Shown: positions 1 to 9,500 of the stretch, piece after piece
How the letters are laid out: every line of letters begins with the position of its first letter
How positions within the stretch are numbered: position 1 is the stretch's first letter
Program-made: the position numbers and the translations under genes
Source of the DNA: an uncultured Caulobacteraceae bacterium
Lineage (GTDB): Bacteria; Pseudomonadota; Alphaproteobacteria; Caulobacterales; Caulobacteraceae
Length of the DNA: 22,070 nt
Direction of reading: 5' to 3'
NCBI GenBank assembly: GCA_946482375.1
Contig: CAMLRH010000013.1
Span: forward strand, 1 to 22,070
The notes under the pieces: generated by a model
The model's database searches: none
Told to the model about the DNA's origin: nothing
The model's input: the letters and a program-made list of their open reading frames with translations, nothing else

Positions 1-184
1 GCTCCGAGCGGCTGTGCAGGCGCAGGAAGACGTCCTGCACCAGGTCGTCGGCGTCCGCCGACGGCGCACGCTTCTGGAAATAGGCCCTGAGCACCCCGCC
101 ATAGCGCGCGGCCAGCGCGCCGACCTCTCCCGAAGGAGGCTCAGACGCCCTGTTCGCCGGCTGTATCGGCTTGCCCGTGGCCAC
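1..184 (-). CDS. ECF sigma factor, FecI-like (N-terminal part, runs off left edge)
   Basis: This is the N-terminal 61 codons of an ECF sigma-70 factor; the rest lies beyond position 1. The readable protein begins at a GTG (182-184) and contains a region-2 core: LAARYGGVLRAYF, then a DADDLVQDVFLRL motif at about residues 43-55. This matches the region 2 of the two complete sigma genes in the window (PALRRYF/PALRRFF, then AEDLVQEVF/AEDMLQDVF). The frame is closed upstream by a TAG near 206-208, and GTG is the only plausible start after it; a GAGGA ribosome site lies about 10 nt ahead. It is the first gene of a third sigma-FecR-receptor unit, behind the terminator of the preceding receptor gene and its own promoter-like element at 222-249. 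The role as a core-RNA-polymerase specificity factor for surface signalling is inferred from the family. Confidence 0.85.
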   Translation of the reverse strand, partial: MATGKPIQPANRASEPPSGEVGALAARYGGVLRAYFQKRAPSADADDLVQDVFLRLHSRSE

Positions 185-221
185 CCCGCGCCGTCCTCGA
201 ACGCACTATCCCTACCGGTCT

Positions 222-249
222 AGACGTAAGCGTCGCCCGACAGGGCACA
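222..249 (-). promoter_or_regulatory. Bipartite ECF-type promoter of the partial sigma gene
   Basis: On the minus strand this reads TGTGCC, 15 nt, TACGTCT, ending 38 nt before the GTG start. Spacing and layout are identical to elements ahead of the other two sigma genes and both receptors. The heptamer resembles TGCGTCT of the 11.5 kb unit. Promoter function is inferred from position and recurrence. Confidence 0.6.
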
Positions 250-275
250 TGCTGGCGAGCGAATTTTTTAGGGCG

Positions 276-310
276 CAAAGAAAGAGGCGGCGGTTGGGAG
301 CCGCCGCCTC
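276..310 (-). terminator. Intrinsic terminator after the two-barrel receptor gene
   Basis: Perfect 10-bp arms GAGGCGGCGG (284-293) and CCGCCGCCTC (301-310) enclose a 7-nt loop. On the minus strand the stem is followed by TTTCTTT. It lies about 40 nt past the stop of the receptor gene and ahead of the next unit's promoter, so it insulates the units. Confidence 0.8.
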
Positions 311-347
311 AGTGACATCCGGTTCAGAGGGGACCGAAGCCGGAGAC

Positions 348-3300
348 CTATCCGCCGAAGCCGACAGAAAGCTTGAAGTAGGGACCGTCGATGGTGCGGT
401 CGCCACCCCTCCGCCGGCCGTTGCCGACGTCGAGCACATCGAAGTAGCGCTCCCACCGGTAACCGGCGCCGAGCTTCATGCGACCCGCCTCGTACGAAAG
501 CCCAAGGCTGAGGTCGAGCAGCGGCGCGGTCACGTCGTCGGAGCGCGGGATGTATACCTCGCTCGGCGTAACGGTCACGGTCGCCGGGGTGCCCGGAGCG
601 CTCGTGTCATATCCGCCGACCGAGTCGATCCCGAGGAGCTTGTAGAAGGTCGTTTTCTGCGTGCCCTGTATGAGAGTGTCCTGCTTCCCGAACAGGACAC
701 CTGCGCCGATGCCCCAGTCCAGAGCAAGGCGGCCGGTTTGCTCGCTGCCGACAAGATCGGCCGAGCCGTCCCAGGTAAGGACGGGTCCCGCACCCTCGAA
801 CTCCCGGTCAGCCCGCAGTTTCGCCTCGTAGTCGGTGTGGGTCGTCTCGTACTTCTGGAACCAGCCTTGCGGGATGTACCAGTCAGGGGTTCCCAGAAAC
901 TCCGTCTTGGTCGTCGACTGGAACTTCGCGAAGCGCACGCCCAGGCTCAGCGAATGTTCCACCGTACCGAGCGAGAAATCGCGACCAACGGAGAAATCGA
1001 TGAAATCGTGCTGTTCCTGCGTCGAAGCCTTCGCCCGCGCCCAGTTGGTCTGGGAAAGATAATAGCCGTTCTCGTTGAACAGGTCCGGTCCGTAGGGACA
1101 GAGGAAGGCGTACTTGTCGGCGAAGGCGCAGGCGGTTTCACTCTCCTGCTCCAGCCGAAGCGGAGACGCCGTGCCGTTGGTGCGCCCGTAGCGAACGCCG
1201 GCTGCGATCTTCCACTCGCCGGAGCCGGGCCTATAGGTCAGTGTCAGGCTGCGGCCGTCACCCCAGTCGAGGTCGCGGTTCTGGCTTCGGCTGATAGCGT
1301 CAAGCTCGTCGGGGAAGGCGTCCGCAAAGGAAGGCGCCACGGTCTCGTAGGGCGCGTCGTGACGTTGCACCTGGCCGCCCAACTCGACCGTCAACGGCCA
1401 GGGGCCGGTGTGGGCAAGGTTGGCGCCGGTCCACCACGGGCCGCCGCTCCATTCCTTGGTCAACCGCAGGCCATAGAGCCTGGGCTCGGTCAGGAAGACG
1501 TTGGTCGTCAGGCCGGTGTCATCGGAGTTCAGGAACGCACCGGTGATGCTGTCGCGGTCGAAGACGTTCTTGACGTAGGCCATAACCTTCCAGCCACGCT
1601 CTTCGTTGGTGAAGATCGCCGCCAGGTTGACGTTGGTATAGGCCTTGAGCTTGTCGTAGCCTTCCGTGTTGAAGATCCGCGTCCAGGCTTCCGACTGGTA
1701 GTAGAGGTCCGTATGTAGCGTCGCGAGCCAGTCATTCGGCAGCGGCAGCGTGTAATCGGCGGTCAACGTCGCCGTGAAATGCGGCGCATTCGGCAATTCG
1801 TTGCCTGACAGGTCCTTGAAGAAGCCCTCGCCGTTGTTGACTTCCGCCGGCGCCGTCGTCGGGTCGTAGCCGGGATAGCTCAGGAACGGGAAGGGCGTGT
1901 ACGGCGCCACGGTGTAAGGGTCGTAGTGCAATAGCCAGGCGGCCTCGCAGGCGCTCGCGGCGCCGCGGCCGATACCGCCCGGTATGTGAACCTGGTTGTC
2001 GAGCCAGACCACGACCTCGATGGGCAGGATGCAGTTGGACGACAGCGTCGGGTGAGGCCGCGCCAGAATCCAGCCCTCGTGACCCGCGGTCCGATCCATG
2101 ACATCGATGGCGCGCGAGCCGTCAGCCACTTCAGTGTTCTCGTAACCGCCCTTGAAGCCTAGCCGCAGATTGTCGAGCGGCCGCCAGTCGGCCTCGATCT
2201 CCAGACCCCAGACCTTGCGATCGAAGTTCAGGTTGGTCGCCGAACGGTCGACGATGTAGGAAATCTGGTAGCCTTCGTAATCGTAGTAGAAGGCCGCGAG
2301 GTTCAGGGTCACACGTCCGTCGGCGAAGGTGTTCTTCGAGCCCAGTTCAAACGCGTCGATGAATTCTGGATCGAACGTCTTCGGCTTCAGAGCGGACTCA
2401 TTGACGAAGACGTCGCCCACATCGACGCCCGGCGCCCCGCCGATGATGACCGCGCCCGCGCGCGGCGGGTTGGCGCCGCCCGCCTTATAGCCGTGAGCGT
2501 ATGAGGCGTAGAGCAGCGTCTCGTCGGTAAAGGCGAGGTCCGGCTTCCAGTCGATGGTCAGGCGGCCGGTAGGCTCCCGCCATTCCTGTTCGACGACCTC
2601 GGCGACGGAATAGCCGACCGTATCGGCGGCCGCGATCCAGCTCGGGATACGCGGCGCGTCCTTCTTGTCGACCGTCCAGCGCAAACCGGCCGTGACCTTC
2701 AGGTTGTCCGTGATGTTGTAGTAGGCCTCGCCGAACACGGCATACGAGATCAGCTTGTAGGGGTTCTTGCTAAGGAAATAGTTGTGACCTTCATCGTTCA
2801 GGCTGCCGATCGGATTTGGGTCGATGTAGGTGCAGGGCTGAACGCCATAGTGGCCACTCGGATCGGGTAGAATTGGCCCGTCGGGCCGCAGGCATTCGTG
2901 GTTGTCCGACACCCCAGGATCCCAGGCCGGAACATCGGGCGCACGCATCGCCGCAAACAGCGTAATGGTGTTGATGAAGACATAGTATTTGTCTTCGGTA
3001 TCGTAGCGCAGGTAGTTGGCGCCGAGGCTGAAGTTAAACGGTCCGTCGAAGCTGGAGGCCAGCCGCAATTCCTGACTGAACTGCACGGACTTGGCGGTCG
3101 AGACGTCGCCGGCCACCACGCGGCTGGCGCAGCCCAGCTGCGGGTCGCAGAACTCGCCGTCCACGATCAGGTTATCGCGATACCCAAAATCGCCGGGCTC
3201 GAAATCGGTGCGGAAGGCGCCCTCACGGGTGTTGAACCGGTTGTAGTCCTGGAACGAGAACACCCTGTCGGAGCTGTAAGCCGTTTCCGACGACAATGTC

Positions 3301-4691
3301 AGGGCGTCGTTGAGATCGACGCTCGCCTGAAGCTCGACGATGTCGGCCTTGGCGCGATACTCCGGGTCGAAAGTCGACTCGATGACCCGCAGGTCGCGCG
3401 ACTGGGCGACGCTTTGGTAGGGGTCGAAACCGGGGATGCTGTAGAAGGTCAAGCCGCTCAGCGGGTGGTAGTAGGGCAAGGCGTAGCCGTTGGGAGCCTG
3501 ATAGGACTCGTCGGCGTACATCGAGGCTGGCTTGCAGCCTTGGCTGAACACCGTCTGTTCGCTGTAGGCGTCGAAGCCGCCGGTGGGCAGGTAGGGGATC
3601 GCAATGCCGCCGATCTCCTCCACGACGTCGCGCTTGCAGACCTGTTTGCCCGAGCGCAGCCGGTCGTCGTCTTCCTCGAAGTGTTCCCAGATTAGATTGA
3701 CATCGATGCCGTCGGTCGGCGCCAGTCGTAGCGACATGCGCGTCGACCACAGGTCCCGACCATCGATCGGGTTCCCAGTGATCTCGTTGGTCGAGTAGCC
3801 CTCGCGCTTCGTCCAGGCGCCGGCAATGCGTAGAGCCGCCACCTCGTCCGCCAGCGGGACGTTCAACATCCCCTCGATGCGGGTCGAACTGTAGTTGGCT
3901 ACGTCGCCGGAAACCTTCGCCTCGTAGGTTCCAAGTTTCGGCTTCTGGCTGATGATGTTGACGACACCCGCCGTGGCGTTGCGACCGTAGAGGGTTCCCT
4001 GCGGACCACGCAGCACCTCGACGCGTTGCAGGTCGTAGAATTCCTGCTCGAAGAAGCGGTTACGGATGAAGGGCGTGTTGTTGAACGCCACGGCCACGGC
4101 CGGATCCACGGTGGCCGAAATCGCCTGTGTGCCGATACCGCGCAGCTGAATGGAATAGGACGAGAAATTCGTCTTCGTGAAGGTCATGTTCGGGACCTGG
4201 GTCATCAGGTCCGGACCGCCGGCGACTTGGCTTCTCTCAAGCTGCTCCTGGGTAAATGCCGAGATCGCGATCGGCACGTCCTGGATATCTTCTTCCCGCT
4301 TCTGAGCGGTGACGATCAGCGCCTCGACGGTCCCGTCAGCGCCGTCCCCCGCGGCGCTTCCGGACTGGGGGTCGCCGGCCCTCACGATCAGGAAGGTGTC
4401 GCCTTCGCGGCGGTAAGTAAGATCGGTGCCTGCCAGCAACTGGGCGAGCGCGATTTCCGGCTCGACCGAGCCCGACACCGCCTGGGAATTCTTGGCCTTG
4501 GTGATCTCGGTTGTGGTGACCACGGCCAGGTCGCTCTGGGCGCCGAAGCGCGCCAGCGCCTCGCCCAGCGACAGCGAGGGAATATCGAACTGGCGGACCT
4601 CCGCCCGCGCCTGGCCCGCAAAGGCCAGCACCGCAGCCGCTCCAACGCCGCACAGCAGGCGCGCGCTGAGTCTTTTCGAACTGGAAATCAT
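348..4691 (-). CDS. TonB-dependent receptor with STN domain, fused to a C-terminal second beta-barrel-like domain
   Basis: Outer-membrane active transporter and signal transducer, substrate unknown. The ATG at 4691 is preferred because it follows GGGGGAGGGG and opens a signal peptide (residues 1-30, cut after ARA); an in-frame ATG 17 codons upstream would lie on top of the promoter element. Domains: STN about 33-103 (contacts FecR), TonB-box-like EALIVTA about 123-129, plug about 135-250 with VEVLRGPQGTLYGRNA, barrel to about 1081. The barrel ends PRLYGLRLTKEW, aligning with the true C-terminus of the paralogue at 6502-9891 (PRLIGVSIRKGF). A further 366 residues (DNA 348-1448) follow in frame, with alternating aromatic/hydrophobic strands such as SLSLGVRFAKF and LGAGYRWERYF and a terminal DGPYFKLSVGFGG. 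At 1447 aa it is far longer than usual STN receptors (roughly 1000-1150). Eight plug/barrel cysteines form four pairs conserved in the paralogue. It is the last gene of its unit. Confidence 0.93.
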   Translation of the reverse strand: MISSSKRLSARLLCGVGAAAVLAFAGQARAEVRQFDIPSLSLGEALARFGAQSDLAVVTTTEITKAKNSQAVSGSVEPEIALAQLLAGTDLTYRREGDTFLIVRAGDPQSGSAAGDGADGTVEALIVTAQKREEDIQDVPIAISAFTQEQLERSQVAGGPDLMTQVPNMTFTKTNFSSYSIQLRGIGTQAISATVDPAVAVAFNNTPFIRNRFFEQEFYDLQRVEVLRGPQGTLYGRNATAGVVNIISQKPKLGTYEAKVSGDVANYSSTRIEGMLNVPLADEVAALRIAGAWTKREGYSTNEITGNPIDGRDLWSTRMSLRLAPTDGIDVNLIWEHFEEDDDRLRSGKQVCKRDVVEEIGGIAIPYLPTGGFDAYSEQTVFSQGCKPASMYADESYQAPNGYALPYYHPLSGLTFYSIPGFDPYQSVAQSRDLRVIESTFDPEYRAKADIVELQASVDLNDALTLSSETAYSSDRVFSFQDYNRFNTREGAFRTDFEPGDFGYRDNLIVDGEFCDPQLGCASRVVAGDVSTAKSVQFSQELRLASSFDGPFNFSLGANYLRYDTEDKYYVFINTITLFAAMRAPDVPAWDPGVSDNHECLRPDGPILPDPSGHYGVQPCTYIDPNPIGSLNDEGHNYFLSKNPYKLISYAVFGEAYYNITDNLKVTAGLRWTVDKKDAPRIPSWIAAADTVGYSVAEVVEQEWREPTGRLTIDWKPDLAFTDETLLYASYAHGYKAGGANPPRAGAVIIGGAPGVDVGDVFVNESALKPKTFDPEFIDAFELGSKNTFADGRVTLNLAAFYYDYEGYQISYIVDRSATNLNFDRKVWGLEIEADWRPLDNLRLGFKGGYENTEVADGSRAIDVMDRTAGHEGWILARPHPTLSSNCILPIEVVVWLDNQVHIPGGIGRGAASACEAAWLLHYDPYTVAPYTPFPFLSYPGYDPTTAPAEVNNGEGFFKDLSGNELPNAPHFTATLTADYTLPLPNDWLATLHTDLYYQSEAWTRIFNTEGYDKLKAYTNVNLAAIFTNEERGWKVMAYVKNVFDRDSITGAFLNSDDTGLTTNVFLTEPRLYGLRLTKEWSGGPWWTGANLAHTGPWPLTVELGGQVQRHDAPYETVAPSFADAFPDELDAISRSQNRDLDWGDGRSLTLTYRPGSGEWKIAAGVRYGRTNGTASPLRLEQESETACAFADKYAFLCPYGPDLFNENGYYLSQTNWARAKASTQEQHDFIDFSVGRDFSLGTVEHSLSLGVRFAKFQSTTKTEFLGTPDWYIPQGWFQKYETTHTDYEAKLRADREFEGAGPVLTWDGSADLVGSEQTGRLALDWGIGAGVLFGKQDTLIQGTQKTTFYKLLGIDSVGGYDTSAPGTPATVTVTPSEVYIPRSDDVTAPLLDLSLGLSYEAGRMKLGAGYRWERYFDVLDVGNGRRRGGDRTIDGPYFKLSVGFGG

Positions 4692-4739
4692 GTCCCCTCC
4701 CCCCGGTTTTTCTGTGGAGCCGAACCGCTCCCTGAAAAC

Positions 4740-4767
4740 CAAGAGGCCGGAGGTGGCGGATGGTACA
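4740..4767 (-). promoter_or_regulatory. Bipartite ECF-type promoter of the 1447-aa receptor gene
   Basis: The minus strand reads TGTACC, 15 nt, CCTCTTG, ending 49 nt before the receptor ATG and lying in the 102-bp gap after FecR. Both boxes are identical to those ahead of the sigma gene of the same unit (6369-6396), and flanking bases are partly shared. This suggests the unit's own sigma drives the receptor separately from sigma-FecR. Confidence 0.7.
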
Positions 4768-4793
4768 GGTCACCCCTCCCGATTATTTATTCT

Positions 4794-5804
4794 CTACTGC
4801 ACAACGGTGAGCGCCGAGAGCTCGATGGCCTCCTCCGTTTCGGTCACCTGGGCCAGGTCGTAATTGCGCACCATCTTCACGAAGCTGTCCATGTCGCCGG
4901 GTTTCAGCACCGCCACCACGGGCTGACCGCCGACGCCGGCGTCCTTCAGCACGATCTTCTTGTCGGAGTAGCGGTTCATCTCCTCCGCCACTTCGGCCAG
5001 CGGTTCGTCGATGAAGGTCAGGCGCCCCTGCACCCACCCGGTGTCGCGTTCCACATCGGCCGGTTTGACGCTCCACTCGCGCGGGCTGGTCGCCTCGATG
5101 CGATAGCCGGCTTTCAGGTCGGCGGTCTGGGAAGGGCGCAGCAGGCGGGGCTGCTCGACGCGCACCTTGCCCTCCACCAGCGTGACCTCGAACTCGTCGG
5201 GCCCAACGCGCACGTCGAAGGCGGTGCCAAGCGCGGTGACCGTCCGCCCGGCCGCCGCCACGACGAAGGGCCGCGACGGGTTCTTCGCCACCTTGAAGAA
5301 GGCCCGGCCCCGGTCGAGGTACATGCGCCGCTCGCGCCCGCCGTCGTCGGTCCGCAGGATGGTGTCGGTGTCGAGCGTCACCACCGAACCGTCCGCCAGG
5401 GTCACGGTCGTCCGCTGACCGACGCTCGTGCGGAAGGTTTGCTGTTGGCTTATGCCGACCATCTGACTGACCGGTGTGGGCCGCGTCAGCGCAAATCCCG
5501 CGCCCACCGTCGCAATCAGCGCCGCCGCGACCGCCGCGGCCACGAACGGCCGCCGGATAGTCGGAAACGCCCGCCGCGCCTGCGCGCGCAGCAGCATCAT
5601 CTCCGGATCCTGTCGCAGCAGGCCGGCCATCAGCCATGACTGCTCGGCCTCGTCCCACGCGTCCTGATGCGCGGGCGCGGCCTCCAGCCAGCGCTGGAAC
5701 TCCAGCAGCTGTCCGGCCGTCATCTCGCCGGAACGCTTCAGCGCAAACCATTCGGCGGCGGCCTCGTCGGGCGGCAGGGCGGGGTTGATCGTCGGCGCGC
5801 TCAT
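4794..5804 (-). CDS. FecR-family anti-sigma / signal-relay protein
   Basis: Inner-membrane regulator of 336 aa that holds or activates the adjacent ECF sigma factor and receives the signal from the receptor's STN domain in the periplasm. An N-terminal DUF4880-type segment is at about 12-58 (AAEWFALKRSG...FQRWLEA...W), one membrane helix at about 86-106, the FecR domain at about 125-220 (LADGSVVTLDTDT, GRTVTALGTAFDVR, FEVTLVEGKVRV), and a DUF4974-type C-terminal domain at about 260-330 (FIDEPLAEVAEEMNRYSDKKI). The length is normal for the family. The ATG overlaps the sigma stop as ATGA (5801-5804), which indicates translational coupling and fixes the start. The signal sensed is not visible from sequence. 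Confidence 0.93.
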   Translation of the reverse strand: MSAPTINPALPPDEAAAEWFALKRSGEMTAGQLLEFQRWLEAAPAHQDAWDEAEQSWLMAGLLRQDPEMMLLRAQARRAFPTIRRPFVAAAVAAALIATVGAGFALTRPTPVSQMVGISQQQTFRTSVGQRTTVTLADGSVVTLDTDTILRTDDGGRERRMYLDRGRAFFKVAKNPSRPFVVAAAGRTVTALGTAFDVRVGPDEFEVTLVEGKVRVEQPRLLRPSQTADLKAGYRIEATSPREWSVKPADVERDTGWVQGRLTFIDEPLAEVAEEMNRYSDKKIVLKDAGVGGQPVVAVLKPGDMDSFVKMVRNYDLAQVTETEEAIELSALTVVQ

Positions 5805-6325
5805 GACCCGCGCCTCCGGTCCTCGGACACCTGCCGGATCGCCCGCGCGATCAGCTGCTTCACCGCGCTGACCGAGATGCCGAGGCGGCGAGCGATCTCC
5901 GGATAGGTCATCTCCTCGAAGCGGTGGAAGATGAAGGCCTCGCGGGTGCGCGGCGGCAGGCCCCTGATGGCGGCCAGCACCTGGCCCGCCTCCTGGCGGC
6001 CCATCAGCACGCGTTCGGGGGTGAAGCCCTCCGGCGCCTCCAGCATGGCCTCGAAGGCCGCGCGGCTCGCCTCGCGGCCCTGACGCTTGGCGATCAGGTT
6101 GGCGGCGATGCGGAAAAGGTAGCCCTCGACGTTGTCGACAGGGTCGCCCTGACGGACGCTCATGGCCAGAAACACGTCCTGCAGCATGTCCTCGGCCTCG
6201 GCGGGCCCCACGCGGCGGCGGAAGAAGCGGCGCAGCGCGGGCCCGTACTGCGCCATCCAGACGCCGAGCTCCTCCGCCCGCAAACGCGGTGAAGCCTCAG
6301 CTCCCGGAGTCGCCACCCGCTCCAT
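5801..6325 (-). CDS. ECF sigma factor, FecI-like
   Basis: A 174-aa ECF sigma factor directing RNA polymerase to the receptor promoter under control of the coupled FecR protein. Region 2 holds PALRRFFRRRV, AEDMLQDVFLAM and VDNVEGYLFRIAANLI. Region 4 holds LPPRTREAFIFHRFEEMTY followed by the helix-turn-helix IARRLGISVSAVKQLIARAI. The ATG at 6325 is preferred over one 10 codons upstream (6355), because the latter lies only 14 nt from the putative -10 box and would leave almost no leader; GCGGGG gives a modest ribosome site. It overlaps fecR by ATGA. It is preceded by its own promoter-like element and by the terminator of the neighbouring receptor, so the unit is transcribed independently. Confidence 0.92.
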   Translation of the reverse strand: MERVATPGAEASPRLRAEELGVWMAQYGPALRRFFRRRVGPAEAEDMLQDVFLAMSVRQGDPVDNVEGYLFRIAANLIAKRQGREASRAAFEAMLEAPEGFTPERVLMGRQEAGQVLAAIRGLPPRTREAFIFHRFEEMTYPEIARRLGISVSAVKQLIARAIRQVSEDRRRGS

Positions 6326-6368
6326 CAAAGCCCCGCAGACATGCCAGGCGCACACCGCGCCTGACTAT

Positions 6369-6396
6369 CAAGAGGCGCGAGACGGCCAATGGTACA
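6369..6396 (-). promoter_or_regulatory. Bipartite ECF-type promoter of the second sigma gene
   Basis: The minus strand reads TGTACC, 15 nt, CCTCTTG, with both boxes identical to the element ahead of the receptor in the same unit (4740-4767). The positioning implies sigma autoregulation. Upstream, an A-tract with TTCGCTC (6414-6429) could act as an UP-like element. Confidence 0.7.
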
Positions 6397-6437
6397 GCCC
6401 GCGTCGGCGACCGGAGCGAACTTTTTTGGCCGACGGC

Positions 6438-6467
6438 AAAAAGGCGGCGGGATCGCTCCCGCCGCCT
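6438..6467 (-). terminator. Intrinsic terminator after the 1129-aa receptor gene
   Basis: Perfect 11-bp arms, AGGCGGCGGGA (6442-6452) and TCCCGCCGCCT (6457-6467), enclose a 4-nt loop and are followed on the minus strand by a run of five T. It lies 35 nt beyond the receptor stop. The stem core GGCGGCGG is shared with the terminator at 284-310. Confidence 0.85.
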
Positions 6468-6501
6468 CAGTAAACCGGGTTCGAAGGGGGCCGAAACCGG
6501 G

Positions 6502-9500
6502 TTAGAAGCCCTTTCGGATCGACACCCCGATCAGCCGGGGATCCAGCGTGAACACGTTGGTCGTCAGGCCGGTGTCGTCCGAGTTGAGGAAGGCGTCGGT
6601 CAGCGGCGTGTCGTCGAGCAGGTTCTTTACATAGACCTCGATGCGCAGGTCGGCCTCCGGCTTCTCGATCCAGACCGACAGGTTGGCGTTGTACCAGCCG
6701 TGCAGCTTGTCATAGGGGTCGGAGTTATAGACCCGCGCCCACGACTGGCTCTGCCAGTAGACGTCGCCGCGAAGCGTCGCCTCCCAATCCTCCAGCAGGT
6801 CCCAGCGGTACTGGGCTCCGATGTTGGCGGTCCAGTGCGGCGCGTTCGGCAGTTCGTTGCCGCCAAGCTCATCCCTCAGGCCGGCGCCTCCGTTCAATTC
6901 GGGATAGTTCTTGTAGTCGTAACGGGCGTTGCCGAAGGCCGGGTCGGCGATGAACGGCGGGAAGAAGCCGGCCACCAGCCCCCTGACGTCCCCGCACATT
7001 CCATAGTACTGCTGGAGCCCGGGACTGGTCTCCGCCCACCGCGCCGCAACCGGCGTCGGGACGACGCAGTTGGACGGCAACTGCATCCAAGGCTTGACGA
7101 GGGTGTAGTCGGGGTTGCCCTGCGTGCGGTCCATGATGTCGATGGAGGTTTCGCCATCGGCGATCTTGGTGTCGAGATAGCCCAGGTTGGCGTTGATGCG
7201 CAGATCTCGGGAAGGCGCGAACAGCGCTTCCAGCTCCAATCCCCAGGTCGTGGCGTCGAAGTTTTCGTTCACCGCCGTACGGTCACGAATCTGGGAAACC
7301 TGATAGTCCGTATAGTCGTAGTAGAATCCGGTTACATTTAAGCTCATCGCTCCGCCGATAAGCGTATTCTTCGTGCCGACTTCGAAGGCGTCGACGAACT
7401 CGGGCTCGAAGGTCGGGCCGTATTCGACCGCGGTCAGCGTCAACGGCGGGACCATGTTGAACATGATATAGAAATCGAGGCTGGCGGGATGGACGCCGTC
7501 GGCGATGGCGTTGTCGATGAACTCCTGCTCGCCCACGAAATCGGGGGTCGGCGGATTGGCGCCGCCGCCCTTGTAGCCATGCGAATAGAAAGCGTAGAGC
7601 ATGGTTTCGTCGGTGAAACCCAGTTCGGGCTGCCAGTCGAGGCCCAGCCGCCCGGTGAACTCGCCCCATTCTTGCTTGATCGGGGGGTCTTCGGGATATC
7701 CGGCGGAAACGCTCCCGCCGGCCCACAGGGACCGCGCCAGCAGGGCCTGCGAAGGAACCGGTATGAAGGTCTTGCGGTCGTCCGTGTACCGCAGCCCCGC
7801 CGTGAGCTTCAAGTCCTCACGAATATTCCAGTACAGCTCACCAAAGGCGGCTGTCGATTTGAGCCGGTATGGGTTCTTTGAGCGGAAGTAGTTGTGCCCG
7901 TCACCGCTGATGCTCTCGACCGGGTTGGGATCTACGTAGGGGCACATGGCCTGCGGATCGTTCGCCGGCACCGGACCTCCGCCTGCCCCCGCCGTCCCGT
8001 TCAACGTGTTTGAACCGGGGCAGATGGCGGGATTCCAGAGTTCCGTGCTTGTGACGTCGAGAGGGAAATAACCGCCGGTCCACGAAAGCGCGGTCAGGGC
8101 GTTGAACATGATATAGTAGTCAACCACCGTCTCGAACTCGGTGTAGTTCACCCCGGCGCTAAAATTCAAAGGCCCGTCGAACGCCGATTGCAGGCGGAAT
8201 TCCTGGCTGAACTGTTTGGCCTGGGCCTGGCTGATATCGAAACCGGCGATGGTGTTGGAACAGCCGATCTGCGGATCGCAGAAGACGCCGCCCGGCGCCA
8301 TGTTGACGCGCTGGCTGGGACGGTCGTTAAACACGGAATTCACAAGCTTCGAGGTGTCCGTAAAGACAGGCAGACTCTTGAAACGATTGTAGTCCTGGAA
8401 GGAGTAGGTCTGATCTTCGTTGTACGCCGTCTGGGACGTAAAGGTCAGCTCGGGGGTGATGTCGAAGTCGAAATTCAGCTGAACCAGATCGGCCGTCGCG
8501 CGGTAACGCGGATCGCGGATCGAATTGATCACGCGCAGATCGCGGGACTGCGTCAGCCCGCCGTAAGGATCGACCGGCTGGACGATCGTTTCCTGGAAGG
8601 CCCCGAAAGGTTTGGTGGGGTCGCTGCCGATCCCCGTGCCGCTGTCCTTCAGCGCGATCGCGCCCAGGAGGAAGCTGTAGGACAATCCGTTGGGCGTGCC
8701 GAAAGCGGCGTCGTCATACAGATTGTCGGGCTTGCACCCCTGCCCGAACAGCGCGCGACGGATTTCGATGCCGGTGAAGATGTTCACATTGTCGGCGAGG
8801 TCCACCCCGCCCACATGGGTCGGCCCGTCATCGCGATGGCACAATTGCTTGCTTGTGCGCGAGCGGTCGTCGTCCTCCTCGAACCGCTCCCAGATAAGGT
8901 TGGCGCGGAATCGCTCCGTGGGCTCGAAGCCGACCGTAATCCGGCCGGTCCACAGGTCGCGGCCGTTGATCGCATTCTTGGTGGTGTCGTTGAAATCGAA
9001 GCCGTCGCGCGAGGTCATGGAGCCGGCGAAGCGCACGGCCAGTATGTCGTGGACGAGGGGAACGTTAACCATCGCGCTCAAGCGCTTGGTGTTGTAGTTC
9101 CCGACTTCGCCCTTGATCGAACCGGAGAATTCGCCCAGGTCGGGCTTGGCGCTGATGACGTTTATGACGCCCGAGGTGGCGTTGCGACCGTAAAGGGTAC
9201 CTTGCGGACCGCGCAGCACCTCGACGCGCTCCACATCCACGTACTCCTGCTCGAACAGCCTGTTCTGGATCAGGGTGGTGTTGTTGAAGGCAACAGCGAC
9301 GCCGGGATCGGTGGTCGCCGACACCGCCTTGGTGCCGATGCCGCGAATGCTGAAGTTATAGCTGGTGAAGTTATTCTTGGAGAAGGTGACGTTCGGGATC
9401 GCCTTCAGCAGGTCGAAGCCGCCTTCGATCTTCTGTTCCTCCAACGATCGCTGGCTGAACGCCGAGATGGCGATCGGCACATCCTGGATGGCCTCTTCCC

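Noticed and set aside
171..1718. Long plus-strand open frame antisense to the receptor gene
   Set aside because: It has no recognisable domain, lies opposite a strong receptor gene, and is a normal by-product of high-GC codon bias. The same reasoning applies to plus-strand frames at 4026-5639, 6289-7341, 8188-9870, 11472-12569, 13087-14130 and 14968-16431.
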